Shown here piece by piece: positions 1 to 5,821 of a DNA stretch of 9,529 nt; within the stretch, counting starts at the first letter, position 1, and each line of letters opens with the position of its first letter. Below the pieces are notes generated by a model, which was given only the letters and a program-made list of their open reading frames with translations, ran no database searches and was not told the DNA's origin. The stretch is from contig PBSW01000048.1 in NCBI GenBank assembly GCA_002726865.1, positions 1 to 9,529 of the forward strand, in the 5' to 3' direction. The stretch comes from Candidatus Bathyarchaeota archaeon (GTDB lineage: Archaea > Thermoproteota > Bathyarchaeia > TCS64). Position numbers and translations under genes: made by a program.

Positions 1-289
1 ATTGCTCTTCATGATAGATGAGCCACACATATCCATCACGGGCAGCAATGGGATTCCATCCCGTTAGAGAAGGTAGGGCATTCAGTCTCTTAACGGCCTC
101 TATTGCAAAACGTGTGTTTTCAGGAGCACCGAAGTGAACGCGAAAATGACTAGCATTCCTCGTACTCGAGCCGTAGTTTAATTTCGTTCTATCGATGACG
201 AGTATTTTTTTTGTGCTAAACCGGGCTAAGTGGAAAGCGATCGATAGCCCTACTAGGCCACCACCTATAATTAGAATGTCTGTCTTCAA
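1..289 (-). CDS. FAD-dependent oxidoreductase, DAO/sarcosine oxidase beta type (partial, N-terminus only)
   Basis: The 96 visible residues are the N-terminal FAD-binding part of a D-amino-acid-oxidase-superfamily flavoprotein; the C-terminus lies outside the window. Translation begins KTDILIIGGGLVGLS, a GxGxxG dinucleotide-binding motif (G9-G14) in a beta-alpha-beta fold, followed by ILVID, the strand ending in the acidic residue that usually contacts the FAD ribose. A later stretch with STRNASHFRVHF and ENTRFAIEAVKRL resembles the region after the FAD fold in sarcosine oxidase/dimethylglycine dehydrogenase-like proteins. Such enzymes oxidise amines or amino acids; the substrate cannot be told from this part. 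The start is TTG at 289, because an in-frame TAG lies two codons upstream and no earlier start codon exists. A possible but distant Shine-Dalgarno (GGCGGT) precedes it. The gene follows the molybdenum hydroxylase by 43 bp on the same strand, which suggests one transcript. Confidence 0.85.
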   Translation of the reverse strand, partial: MKTDILIIGGGLVGLSIAFHLARFSTKKILVIDRTKLNYGSSTRNASHFRVHFGAPENTRFAIEAVKRLNALPSLTGWNPIAARDGYVWLIYHEEQ

Positions 290-332
290 TGCCTAACATT
301 ACCGCCTAGATATCCAGGAAAAACGAAAAGAT

Positions 333-2723
333 TTAGGTTTGTGTAGGCCTCCCAATGGCCCGGATCGGAATTTCCTTCATAATCTTTTCCGCAGTTATAG
401 GTAAATCATGGAATCGAATGCCAACGGCGTCGAAGACGGCGTTGCCAATAGCTGGAGATGGCGATATAACGCCTCCTTCCCCAACTCCTTTGGCTCCATA
501 AGGACCGTCGTTGAAGGGAGTCTCCAGTATTATGGTCTTCAGAGCCGGAACATCAAGAGAACCTGCGATCTTATAGTCTTTCAAGTCAGGATTCATTATT
601 GTACCGTTTTCCAACACAAGTTCTTCGTAGAGACTTGTAGTGTAGCCCAAATAGGCGCCTCCTTCTATCTGTCCTTCCAAGAGCTTTGGATTAATAGCTC
701 TGCCAGGCTCTGTCCCCAGGATCATCTTTAGAACTCTTATTTGTCCTGTTTCTTCATTTACTTCGAGCTCTACCCCGGTAGCCACTGCATCATAAAATGA
801 GGCTGCACGCTCTGTGGAGCATTGTCCAGTTTCAGGGTCTAAAGATCCCACCTCTTGTTGCCAGGTTGCTCTACCAAAAATATCCTGTCCAGGCATGAAA
901 CCCCCACTCCTAGTTTTACTCCAAACGAACAAATCTCTAAGGGCGACTCTTTGATTTGGTTTTTCCTTGTGGTAAACTTCACCACCCTGAAGCTCCAAGT
1001 CCTCGGCTCTTGCACCTATCTTGAGAGCAGCCTTCGCAAGGATCTGTTCTCTTAAATCCAAAGCTGCTAATCGAACAGCATTCCCGTCGTTATACGTCTG
1101 TCTTGTGGAGAACCCTCCGTCGGCAAATGGTGTCAGAATAGTATCTGGCATCACTACTTTCACTTTATCCAATGCTAGGTTAAGAGTCTCAGCTGTAATT
1201 TGAGACAAAATTGTATGGGCGCCAGTTCCCATATCGATTGTGCTCGTCCAAACCTCTGCTGACCCTTCATCAGTTAACTTGACGTAGGCAGACGATGCAG
1301 TTGGGGCTAGACTCCATTTGTGTGCTATAGCTATACCTTTGCCTTGCAACCAAGGGCCGTTACGTGTGCTTCCGACCCCTCTTTGCATCCCCAATGTCAG
1401 TCCAACCTCTTTTAGCAGCCCTTTGTAGTCAACAGGGTAGACTCTTTCTCCTAGCGCGTTGACATCTCCCTCTTGGAGAAGATTTTTCATCCTTATTTCA
1501 AGTGGGTCTAAGCCCAATTTCTCAGCTATCTTGTCCATCTGAACCTCAACGGCCCAGCTAACCTGACCAGCACCAAATCCTCTAAACGCTCCTCCTTGTA
1601 CCTGATTTGTATAAACCCGATACGCCTCAAATTTGAAGGAAGCAATGTCATAGATCGTTGCTCCAGTGACGCATGATCTAGTAACATTGTTGCCAAAGCC
1701 GCCTGAATAGGCACCTCCGTTCAAGATTACCTTCATTTCTCTGGCTATGACGGTCCCGTCACTCTTGACGCCGTCTTTGATGTAGATCACGAAAGGATGC
1801 CGTACATGGGTTGTTGAGAAGGTCTCTTCTCGGGTCAAACCAAGTCGTACGGGTCGACCAGTTCTTTTGGCAAGAGCGACAGTAATTGGGCCTACATGAG
1901 TCGTGGTCTTATTGCCAAACGCGCCGCCAACATGTGGACCGACAACTCTAATTCTGTCAGTCGGGATTTGAAGAGCTTCAGAGATCTCCTGTCTCAATTG
2001 ATAAGGGCATTGTGTGGATTCCCAAATCGTTACCTGATCATTTCTTTCCACTTTAGCGACTGATACGTTTGGTTCTAAATGGAAATGGTGGGCCATGTGT
2101 GAGGTGTAACGATTTTCGATAACAAAATCTGCTTCATGGAAACCCGCCTCTACGTTTCCTTTTCTAACTTGGAAGAGGTTAGAAGCATTTGGTAGGTGTG
2201 AAACCGCTCTAGCAGGATGTAGTGCTGCGGCCTTGTAGTTATGGAGATCTGGATGAATTATAACTGGTGGGTTTTCGGATAGCGCTTCTTCGGGATCTAA
2301 GACAGCGGGGAGCTCTTGGTATTCCACTTCGATTAGTTCCAGCGCTTCTTCAGCGATTTCTATTGTATCAGCTGCTACCGCTGCTATTGGGTCTCCAACA
2401 TAGCGTACGCGATCTGATGCTAGTATAGGAGTATCCTTGATTGCTACTCCACGAAGAATATTGGGGAGATCTCTATGGGTAAGTACAGCTCGAACGCCTA
2501 GAAGTTGTTCGGCTTGTTGAGTATCAATAGAAATTATTTTAGCGTGTGCTAAATGGCTACGTTTGAGCTTTGCGTGTAACATTCTTGGTAACTCAAAATC
2601 AAACCCATAGATCGTTTGGCCAGTAACTTTCTCTATAGAGTCTACCCTGATAACAGACTTTCCAATTATCTTAAATCCTGTTGTCTCTGCTGGTTCTCTA
2701 AAAATTTCCTGAACTTCCGTCAT
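333..2723 (-). CDS. Xanthine dehydrogenase family, molybdopterin-binding large subunit
   Basis: Complete 796-aa molybdenum hydroxylase large subunit. These enzymes hydroxylate an N-heterocycle, aldehyde or aromatic acyl-CoA at a Mo-pyranopterin centre, with electrons leaving through separate 2Fe-2S and FAD subunits. The N-terminal a/b hammerhead domain spans about residues 30-145 (KVTGQTIYGFD; YVGDPIAAVAAD). The Mo-binding part follows: GGAFGNK at 266-272, GGAFRGFGAGQ at 377-387, DMGTGAHTILSQ at 497-508, and near the C-terminus GAKGVGEGG, with E749 as the expected catalytic glutamate. The loop AFRGFG is of xanthine/nicotinate-hydroxylase type, not the AYRCSFR loop of form I CO dehydrogenase, so a coxL name is not justified. 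The start is ATG at 2723 with GGGAG about 8 nt upstream. No small subunit or maturation gene is visible nearby; a DAO-type FAD oxidoreductase follows after 43 bp. The substrate is unknown. Confidence 0.93.
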   Translation of the reverse strand: MTEVQEIFREPAETTGFKIIGKSVIRVDSIEKVTGQTIYGFDFELPRMLHAKLKRSHLAHAKIISIDTQQAEQLLGVRAVLTHRDLPNILRGVAIKDTPILASDRVRYVGDPIAAVAADTIEIAEEALELIEVEYQELPAVLDPEEALSENPPVIIHPDLHNYKAAALHPARAVSHLPNASNLFQVRKGNVEAGFHEADFVIENRYTSHMAHHFHLEPNVSVAKVERNDQVTIWESTQCPYQLRQEISEALQIPTDRIRVVGPHVGGAFGNKTTTHVGPITVALAKRTGRPVRLGLTREETFSTTHVRHPFVIYIKDGVKSDGTVIAREMKVILNGGAYSGGFGNNVTRSCVTGATIYDIASFKFEAYRVYTNQVQGGAFRGFGAGQVSWAVEVQMDKIAEKLGLDPLEIRMKNLLQEGDVNALGERVYPVDYKGLLKEVGLTLGMQRGVGSTRNGPWLQGKGIAIAHKWSLAPTASSAYVKLTDEGSAEVWTSTIDMGTGAHTILSQITAETLNLALDKVKVVMPDTILTPFADGGFSTRQTYNDGNAVRLAALDLREQILAKAALKIGARAEDLELQGGEVYHKEKPNQRVALRDLFVWSKTRSGGFMPGQDIFGRATWQQEVGSLDPETGQCSTERAASFYDAVATGVELEVNEETGQIRVLKMILGTEPGRAINPKLLEGQIEGGAYLGYTTSLYEELVLENGTIMNPDLKDYKIAGSLDVPALKTIILETPFNDGPYGAKGVGEGGVISPSPAIGNAVFDAVGIRFHDLPITAEKIMKEIPIRAIGRPTQT

Positions 2724-3042
2724 GCGGGAACTCCCAACATTGTTACTTCGTGGAATTCAATTTAAGGCTTCGTTCAAACTGCTGTAATGCGATCTGAGCT
2801 AGAAAATAATACCTAAGCTACAAACATGAAAAATCCAAGTCTATAATTTCAAAGGAGTGTCACTCGCGAAGTGATTCTCATAGTTACATTAGCGTTATCT
2901 TGAGTTTACACTCTTGAAAACATGACTAACTCTTGTACCCAACCGCGGTGAAGAATGTGGGCATTGGTATTGAGAGACCAGAGCTTGAAGACATCCCGAG
3001 AAAGATTCCTTCGGATCTGACATCAACTGTATGATATGGTAG
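2724..3042. other. Intergenic region between divergent genes
   Basis: This 319-bp stretch separates the divergent molybdenum hydroxylase and the 115-aa hypothetical gene. It holds a candidate TATA element for the minus-strand gene, a 5-bp-arm inverted repeat at 2860-2874, and a 25-codon GTG-initiated reading frame at 2957-3034 with a GGTGA five bases upstream. I could not recognise any RNA gene or convincing longer protein in it on either strand. Confidence 0.6.
2758..2767 (-). promoter_or_regulatory. Candidate TATA element for the molybdenum hydroxylase gene
   Basis: On the minus strand the sequence reads CCTTAAATTG, resembling an archaeal BRE/TATA element. It lies 35-44 bases upstream of the ATG at 2723, which would place the transcription start near 2738 and give a short leader containing the GGGAG ribosome site. 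This is a pattern match only. Confidence 0.35.
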
Positions 3043-3390
3043 ATGATATTTTTGTCTAGTGATATAGAAGTAAGGACTCTTGAAAAATTAATTGGAGCTA
3101 TAGAGGAAATTAAGAATGGGTTAGATCCAGAAATCCTTGCTAGATGGTATCAAGCTGTAGAAGCAGACGCCAAGACTATTTCTCCAGATGCGCTTCGAGA
3201 AAGCATTGCTGTAATCCGCGACCCAGTTATAACGTTAAAGTTCGAGTTCAAAGCTTCTAGACGAGTAGTACCGTATGTTATCAAAGCAATAGATCGAAAT
3301 CTTCCTTTAATGCCCTTTGCCACGGGTCTCTATTTTCAAAAACTCAAGGAGATGATGGAGCTGGAGGAATTCCGACAACGGTACAAGTAG
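3043..3390 (+). CDS. Hypothetical protein, 115 aa
   Basis: I do not recognise this protein. It is 115 residues, soluble, highly charged and probably mostly helical, with no signal peptide, membrane segment or Cys/His cluster. Residues 8-45 look like two amphipathic helices (EVRTLEKLIGAIEEIKNG; PEILARWYQAVEAD). A central segment, SPDALRESIAVIRDP at 47-61, leads into a short beta-like run (VITLKFEFKA, 62-71). The C-terminus, YFQKLKEMMELEEFRQRYK, is a charged helix. The start is ATG at 3043: an in-frame TAG immediately precedes it, so no upstream extension is possible; TTG at 3052 is the next option. There is no good Shine-Dalgarno, so it may be leaderless. It stands alone, with a T-run shortly after the stop codon. 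Regular codon use and lack of internal stops support a real gene. Confidence 0.7.
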   Translation: MIFLSSDIEVRTLEKLIGAIEEIKNGLDPEILARWYQAVEADAKTISPDALRESIAVIRDPVITLKFEFKASRRVVPYVIKAIDRNLPLMPFATGLYFQKLKEMMELEEFRQRYK

Positions 3391-3426
3391 ACGATCTGCC
3401 ACAATGGTATAAATCCTGATCAAGTA

Positions 3427-3433
3427 TTTTTTT
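3427..3433 (+). terminator. Candidate archaeal T-run terminator after the hypothetical gene
   Basis: Seven consecutive T residues lie 37 bp after the stop at 3390, in an A/T-rich stretch without a strong hairpin. Archaeal polymerase can terminate at T-runs alone, so this is a plausible end for the upstream transcript. Confidence 0.4.
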
Positions 3434-3548
3434 ATTAGTCCATTAGCACAACACTGTCTTGGTATTCAGCGTTACTAACGTGTAAAAGTTTGATTTATTG
3501 AATTATTTTTCTTTGATGTTGGAGTGTGAATGAAAACTGAAGGCCTGT

Positions 3549-4352
3549 GTGAAACTCGATCCCCGTGGTTCTAAAATAGACGTCACTAAAATTATACAGA
3601 TTCTTTCGAAGGCGGGAATTGAATATTCAACCCATAAGCCTGACTTTGCAGTAGTAGTCGGTGGAGACGGTGTTTTCAATTATTATCTACGTCTTCTGAA
3701 GATACCGCTTCTTTTGGTAGGAGTTGGTAATAGAAACGCGGTAGGGAGTAAGGCGTACATGGCTGAAACGTATCTTAGCGAGCTTCCTGTCACCCTTGAG
3801 AAACTCGCTGAACGTAAATACAAAATCGAAGAGAAAAAGGGACTTCGAGTTTCAGCTGGTCAAAAAAAAGGTCATATTTTCACGGATATGTACTTGGAGC
3901 GAGGTCTTGATAGTAATTGTTTGCGCTACAAGGTAATAGTATCTGATAGGGATTTTTCATTCATAGATTATAGTATTAGTAACGGTGTAATCATAACTAC
4001 TTCCCTTGGATCTACTGGTTACTATTCTGCGTTAGATAAGCTACTTAGTGCCAAAAAGTTAGATACGAAGAAGTTTTCGCGGATTCGTGAAGAAGAGATA
4101 GGAATTTGTCATATTCTTCCAACTTTTACTCAGCGCAGAAAGAACGATGTTCCTGGCCATGTAGATCCTCATCAACCGCTTCGATACACGGTGCGTTATG
4201 GAGCTAAGATTGAAATTAAGCTTGTCAGATGGGGAGATGCTCGTCTTTATGGCCTTACTACAAACATTCGAGGTATCCGAATAAAGTTAGATGACGTGGT
4301 AAGGATTGGTCCATCGGATCATGTGGCAAAGCTCGTCCGCGTAGTGAGTTAG
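3549..4352 (+). CDS. Divergent ATP-NAD kinase-fold protein
   Basis: A 267-aa protein with the two hallmark motifs of the NAD kinase/diacylglycerol kinase-like fold. DFAVVVGGDGVFNYY holds GGDG at 38-41 with the catalytic-type D40. GVIITTSLGSTGYYSA (146-161) matches the GSTAY loop of NAD kinases, which normally reads TPTGSTAY. NAD kinases phosphorylate NAD to NADP in the cytosol. This one is clearly divergent: the usual Asn-Glu pair is Thr-Asp at 112-113 (HIFTDMYLERG), and the Asp before the GSTAY strand is Asn (N145). The C-terminal half keeps the expected beta-rich pattern. The start is GTG at 3549 with GAAGG five bases upstream; an in-frame TGA at 3531 bars a longer form, so the N-terminus is short and appears to lack the usual first strand. 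It could be a true NAD kinase, or a paralogue acting on another substrate. Confidence 0.8.
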   Translation: MKLDPRGSKIDVTKIIQILSKAGIEYSTHKPDFAVVVGGDGVFNYYLRLLKIPLLLVGVGNRNAVGSKAYMAETYLSELPVTLEKLAERKYKIEEKKGLRVSAGQKKGHIFTDMYLERGLDSNCLRYKVIVSDRDFSFIDYSISNGVIITTSLGSTGYYSALDKLLSAKKLDTKKFSRIREEEIGICHILPTFTQRRKNDVPGHVDPHQPLRYTVRYGAKIEIKLVRWGDARLYGLTTNIRGIRIKLDDVVRIGPSDHVAKLVRVVS

Positions 4353-4386
4353 GTACTTGCGTTATACTTTTGATAGTGTTGATTCA

Positions 4387-4395
4387 CTTAAATTA
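4387..4395 (+). promoter_or_regulatory. Candidate TATA element for the tRNA gene
   Basis: CTTAAATTA lies 34-42 bases before the predicted mature 5' end of the tRNA, leaving room for a short 5' leader. That leader also contributes to the predicted splice helix of the first intron. Pattern match only. Confidence 0.35.
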
Positions 4396-4436
4396 TCTTC
4401 TGTATCTATTCTATAATGTCGGGAAGGGGCCGGGAT

Positions 4437-4447
4437 ATCTAGCCGAA
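4437..4447 (+). other. Predicted 11-nt tRNA intron between positions 8 and 9
   Basis: Thirteen bases separate the acceptor stem from the D-stem where a tRNA has two (T8, A9), so 11 nt must be removed. A relaxed splice fold is available. Leader plus acceptor bases GGGC (4427-4430) pair with GCTC (4449-4452). CGG (4431-4433) pairs with CCG (4443-4445). A three-base bulge, AAA (4446-4448), lies between these helices, and the rest forms a loop. Cutting after the second bulge base yields A9. Base ambiguity means the excised 11-mer could be shifted by one. The fold is bulge-helix-loop rather than full bulge-helix-bulge, hence lower confidence. Confidence 0.6.
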
Positions 4448-4471
4448 AGCTCAGCCTGGTTAGAGCGCCAG

Positions 4472-4490
4472 CCTCCACAAAGAAGGCGTC
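4472..4490 (+). other. Predicted 19-nt tRNA intron between positions 30 and 31 (BHB motif)
   Basis: A textbook archaeal bulge-helix-bulge surrounds this intron. The outer helix is GAG (4463-4465) with CTC (4492-4494). The central four-pair helix is CGCC (4466-4469) with GGCG (4485-4488). The two opposing three-base bulges are AGC (4470-4472) and TCA (4489-4491). Cleavage after the second base of each bulge joins G4471 to A4491 and restores CCAGA, which pairs perfectly with TCTGG. The exon fold and the splice motif therefore agree independently on the same junctions. Confidence 0.82.
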
Positions 4491-4566
4491 ACTCATAATC
4501 TGGAGGTCGGGGGTTCGAAACCCCCTCCCGGCACCTAAATGATAAATGAGATTCTGAGATAGTTTT

Positions 4567-4570
4567 GAGG
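4567..4570 (+). promoter_or_regulatory. Ribosome binding site deciding the TTG start of endonuclease IV
   Basis: GAGG ends eight bases before TTG 4579. The nearby ATG at 4574 is in another frame and meets TGA within two codons, so the ribosome site supports the TTG. Confidence 0.6.
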
Positions 4571-4578
4571 GATATGTT

Positions 4579-5424
4579 TTGAACCTAAAGGTTGGTATTC
4601 ATGTTTCCATAGCTGGTTCGGTCGACAAAGCTTTAGATCGCGCGAAAGAAAAAGAATGTGACGTGTTTCAGATTTTTACTAGGAATCCGCGGGGTTGGGC
4701 TTTTGCCGAACTGGAAGAACAAAGCGTAAAAGAGTTTAGGAGAAAGACGACAGAATATCAGATCGCTCACGGAGTTGTTCATCTGCCATATCTTCCGAAT
4801 TTATCCTCTCCCAAATCTGATTTCTATGAGAAATCTATTGCGAGTTTGATAGCAGAGCTTCATCGATGTGAACGTCTATCAATTCCCTATTTGGTTTTTC
4901 ATCCAGGGAGCCACCTGGGAGAAGGAATGGATGTAGGTTTGAAAAGACTTGTCTCAGCAATTAATCGAGCTCTCGGAGCTGTAGAAAACGACGTCATGCT
5001 TGTAATGGAGAATACAGCTGGTCAAAAGAACAGCATGGGAGCAACGTTTGAAGAACTACAACAGATCCTGGATCAGCTAACGAATAAGGATCGCGTAGGA
5101 ATTTGTCTGGATACCTGTCATGCTTTTGCTAGAGGCTATGATCTAAGGAATAGGAATGCAGTTAGAAAAACGCTTGACGAATTCCAAAAGGTCCTTGGAT
5201 TTGAGAAGTTGGCGATATTACACCTTAATGATTCCTGTAGTCCTCTAGGATCTGGTATTGATAAGCACGAGCACATTGGAATGGGTAGAATTGGGGAAGA
5301 GGGCTTTAGAGAACTTCTTAGAGATGACAGAATCCGAGCAGTTCCAATGATTCTTGAAACCCCTATTGATAGTCGCAGAGATGATATCGCGAATATTGCC
5401 AAAATCAGATCTCTTGCTAGATAG
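4579..5424 (+). CDS. nfo: Endonuclease IV (AP endonuclease)
   Basis: A 281-aa TIM-barrel endonuclease IV of normal family length. It cleaves DNA 5' to abasic sites and removes blocked 3' ends in base excision repair. All nine metal ligands known for the E. coli enzyme can be placed: H68 (VVHLPY), H108 (VFHPGSHLG), E144 (MENTAG), D178 and H181 (CLDTCHAF), H215 (LHLNDS), D228 and H230 (GSGIDKHEHIGMG) and E260 (ILETP). The N-terminus, KVGIHVSIAGS, and FQIFTRNPRGW at 31-40 are also typical. A three-zinc active site is therefore intact and the enzyme should be functional. The start is TTG at 4579, placing KVGIHVS at the expected position, with GAGG upstream. It lies 45 bp after the tRNA and 59 bp before a resolvase-like gene on the same strand, so the two repair-type genes may share a transcript. 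Confidence 0.95.
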   Translation: MNLKVGIHVSIAGSVDKALDRAKEKECDVFQIFTRNPRGWAFAELEEQSVKEFRRKTTEYQIAHGVVHLPYLPNLSSPKSDFYEKSIASLIAELHRCERLSIPYLVFHPGSHLGEGMDVGLKRLVSAINRALGAVENDVMLVMENTAGQKNSMGATFEELQQILDQLTNKDRVGICLDTCHAFARGYDLRNRNAVRKTLDEFQKVLGFEKLAILHLNDSCSPLGSGIDKHEHIGMGRIGEEGFRELLRDDRIRAVPMILETPIDSRRDDIANIAKIRSLAR

Positions 5425-5483
5425 CTCTTACGGTAAGAAATGAATTATAGAAAACATTCTGAAAGGAAGAACCCAGTTATCTT

Positions 5484-5804
5484 GTGATCATAATGACCAA
5501 AACACCGTCATATGTCCTCGGACGCGCCAGGGAACATTCGTTACGTTACAAACTAATCAGAGAAGGATGGTTCTGTATTAGATGTCAAGGATCTGCTGGT
5601 GGAATGCCCAGTGCAAACATAAAACCCGTCGATCTTATTGCAGTTAGAAAAGGGGCAGTAAGTTTCATTCAGGTCTCAAAGAGACTCAATGATATCTCGG
5701 ATGAAGAAAGAAAAGAGTTGAGAAGACTTGGAAGAAAATATGGTGCGCGTCCAGTTATTGCCTATAAGATCAGAAATGATTGGATGATGAAGTCTATTCG
5801 ATAG
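5484..5804 (+). CDS. Hjc-like PD-(D/E)xK protein with altered catalytic motif
   Basis: A 106-aa protein with the outline of archaeal Holliday junction resolvase Hjc: GRAREHSLRYKLIREGW at 13-29, with R14 and E17 in the place of the helix-1 residues; CIRCQGSAGG (31-40), where Hjc has its conserved Ser; then PVDLIAVRKG with D50. The next strand should carry the catalytic E-x-K but reads FIQVSKR (61-67): Gln replaces Glu, Ser sits at the Lys position, and a Lys follows one residue later. The C-terminus (LRRLGRKYGARPVIAYK) matches the family. Hjc cuts four-way junctions in recombination; this protein may instead bind branched DNA or use a shifted lysine. The start is GTG 5484 or ATG 5493 (three residues shorter); GGAAG at 5465-5469 is far from both. 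It follows nfo and ends 17 bp from the convergent ubiD-type gene. Confidence 0.75.
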   Translation: MIIMTKTPSYVLGRAREHSLRYKLIREGWFCIRCQGSAGGMPSANIKPVDLIAVRKGAVSFIQVSKRLNDISDEERKELRRLGRKYGARPVIAYKIRNDWMMKSIR

Positions 5805-5821
5805 TATTGTTTTGCTAGTTA

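Larger units (their letters stand above)
4429..4533 (+). tRNA. tRNA-Met (anticodon CAT, elongator type) with two introns
   Basis: The 105-nt gene folds into a perfect 75-nt cloverleaf after removal of two introns. The acceptor stem is GCCGGGA (4429-4435) with TCCCGGC (4526-4532), seven of seven pairs, discriminator A4533. T8 and A9 are followed by the D-arm at 4449-4466 (GCTC/GAGC around AGCCTGGTTA) and G26 at 4467. The anticodon stem is CCAG (4468-4471) plus A4491, pairing with TCTGG (4499-4503). The loop is CTCATAA (4492-4498), with anticodon CAT at 4494-4496. The variable loop is AGGTC, and the T-arm is GGGGG-TTCGAAA-CCCCC. The CCA tail is not encoded: the bases after A4533 are CCT. The long unpaired variable arm of a Leu/Ser tRNA is absent. 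The G1-C72 pair and overall pattern fit elongator Met; a tRNA-Ile precursor decoded after C34 modification is a lesser possibility. Confidence 0.88.

Noticed and set aside
408..731. Plus-strand open frame of 107 codons
   Set aside because: It is antisense to the well-supported molybdenum hydroxylase gene and has no family features.
333..2723. Naming the large subunit coxL (CO dehydrogenase)
   Set aside because: The active-site loop reads AFRGFG, not the AYRCSFR of form I CO dehydrogenase; only the broad family is supported.
4475..4477. tRNA-Trp reading with anticodon CCA and a canonical 37/38 intron
   Set aside because: It requires a C31-T39 mismatch and C at position 37. The bulge-helix-bulge and perfect anticodon stem both point to CAT at 4494-4496 instead.
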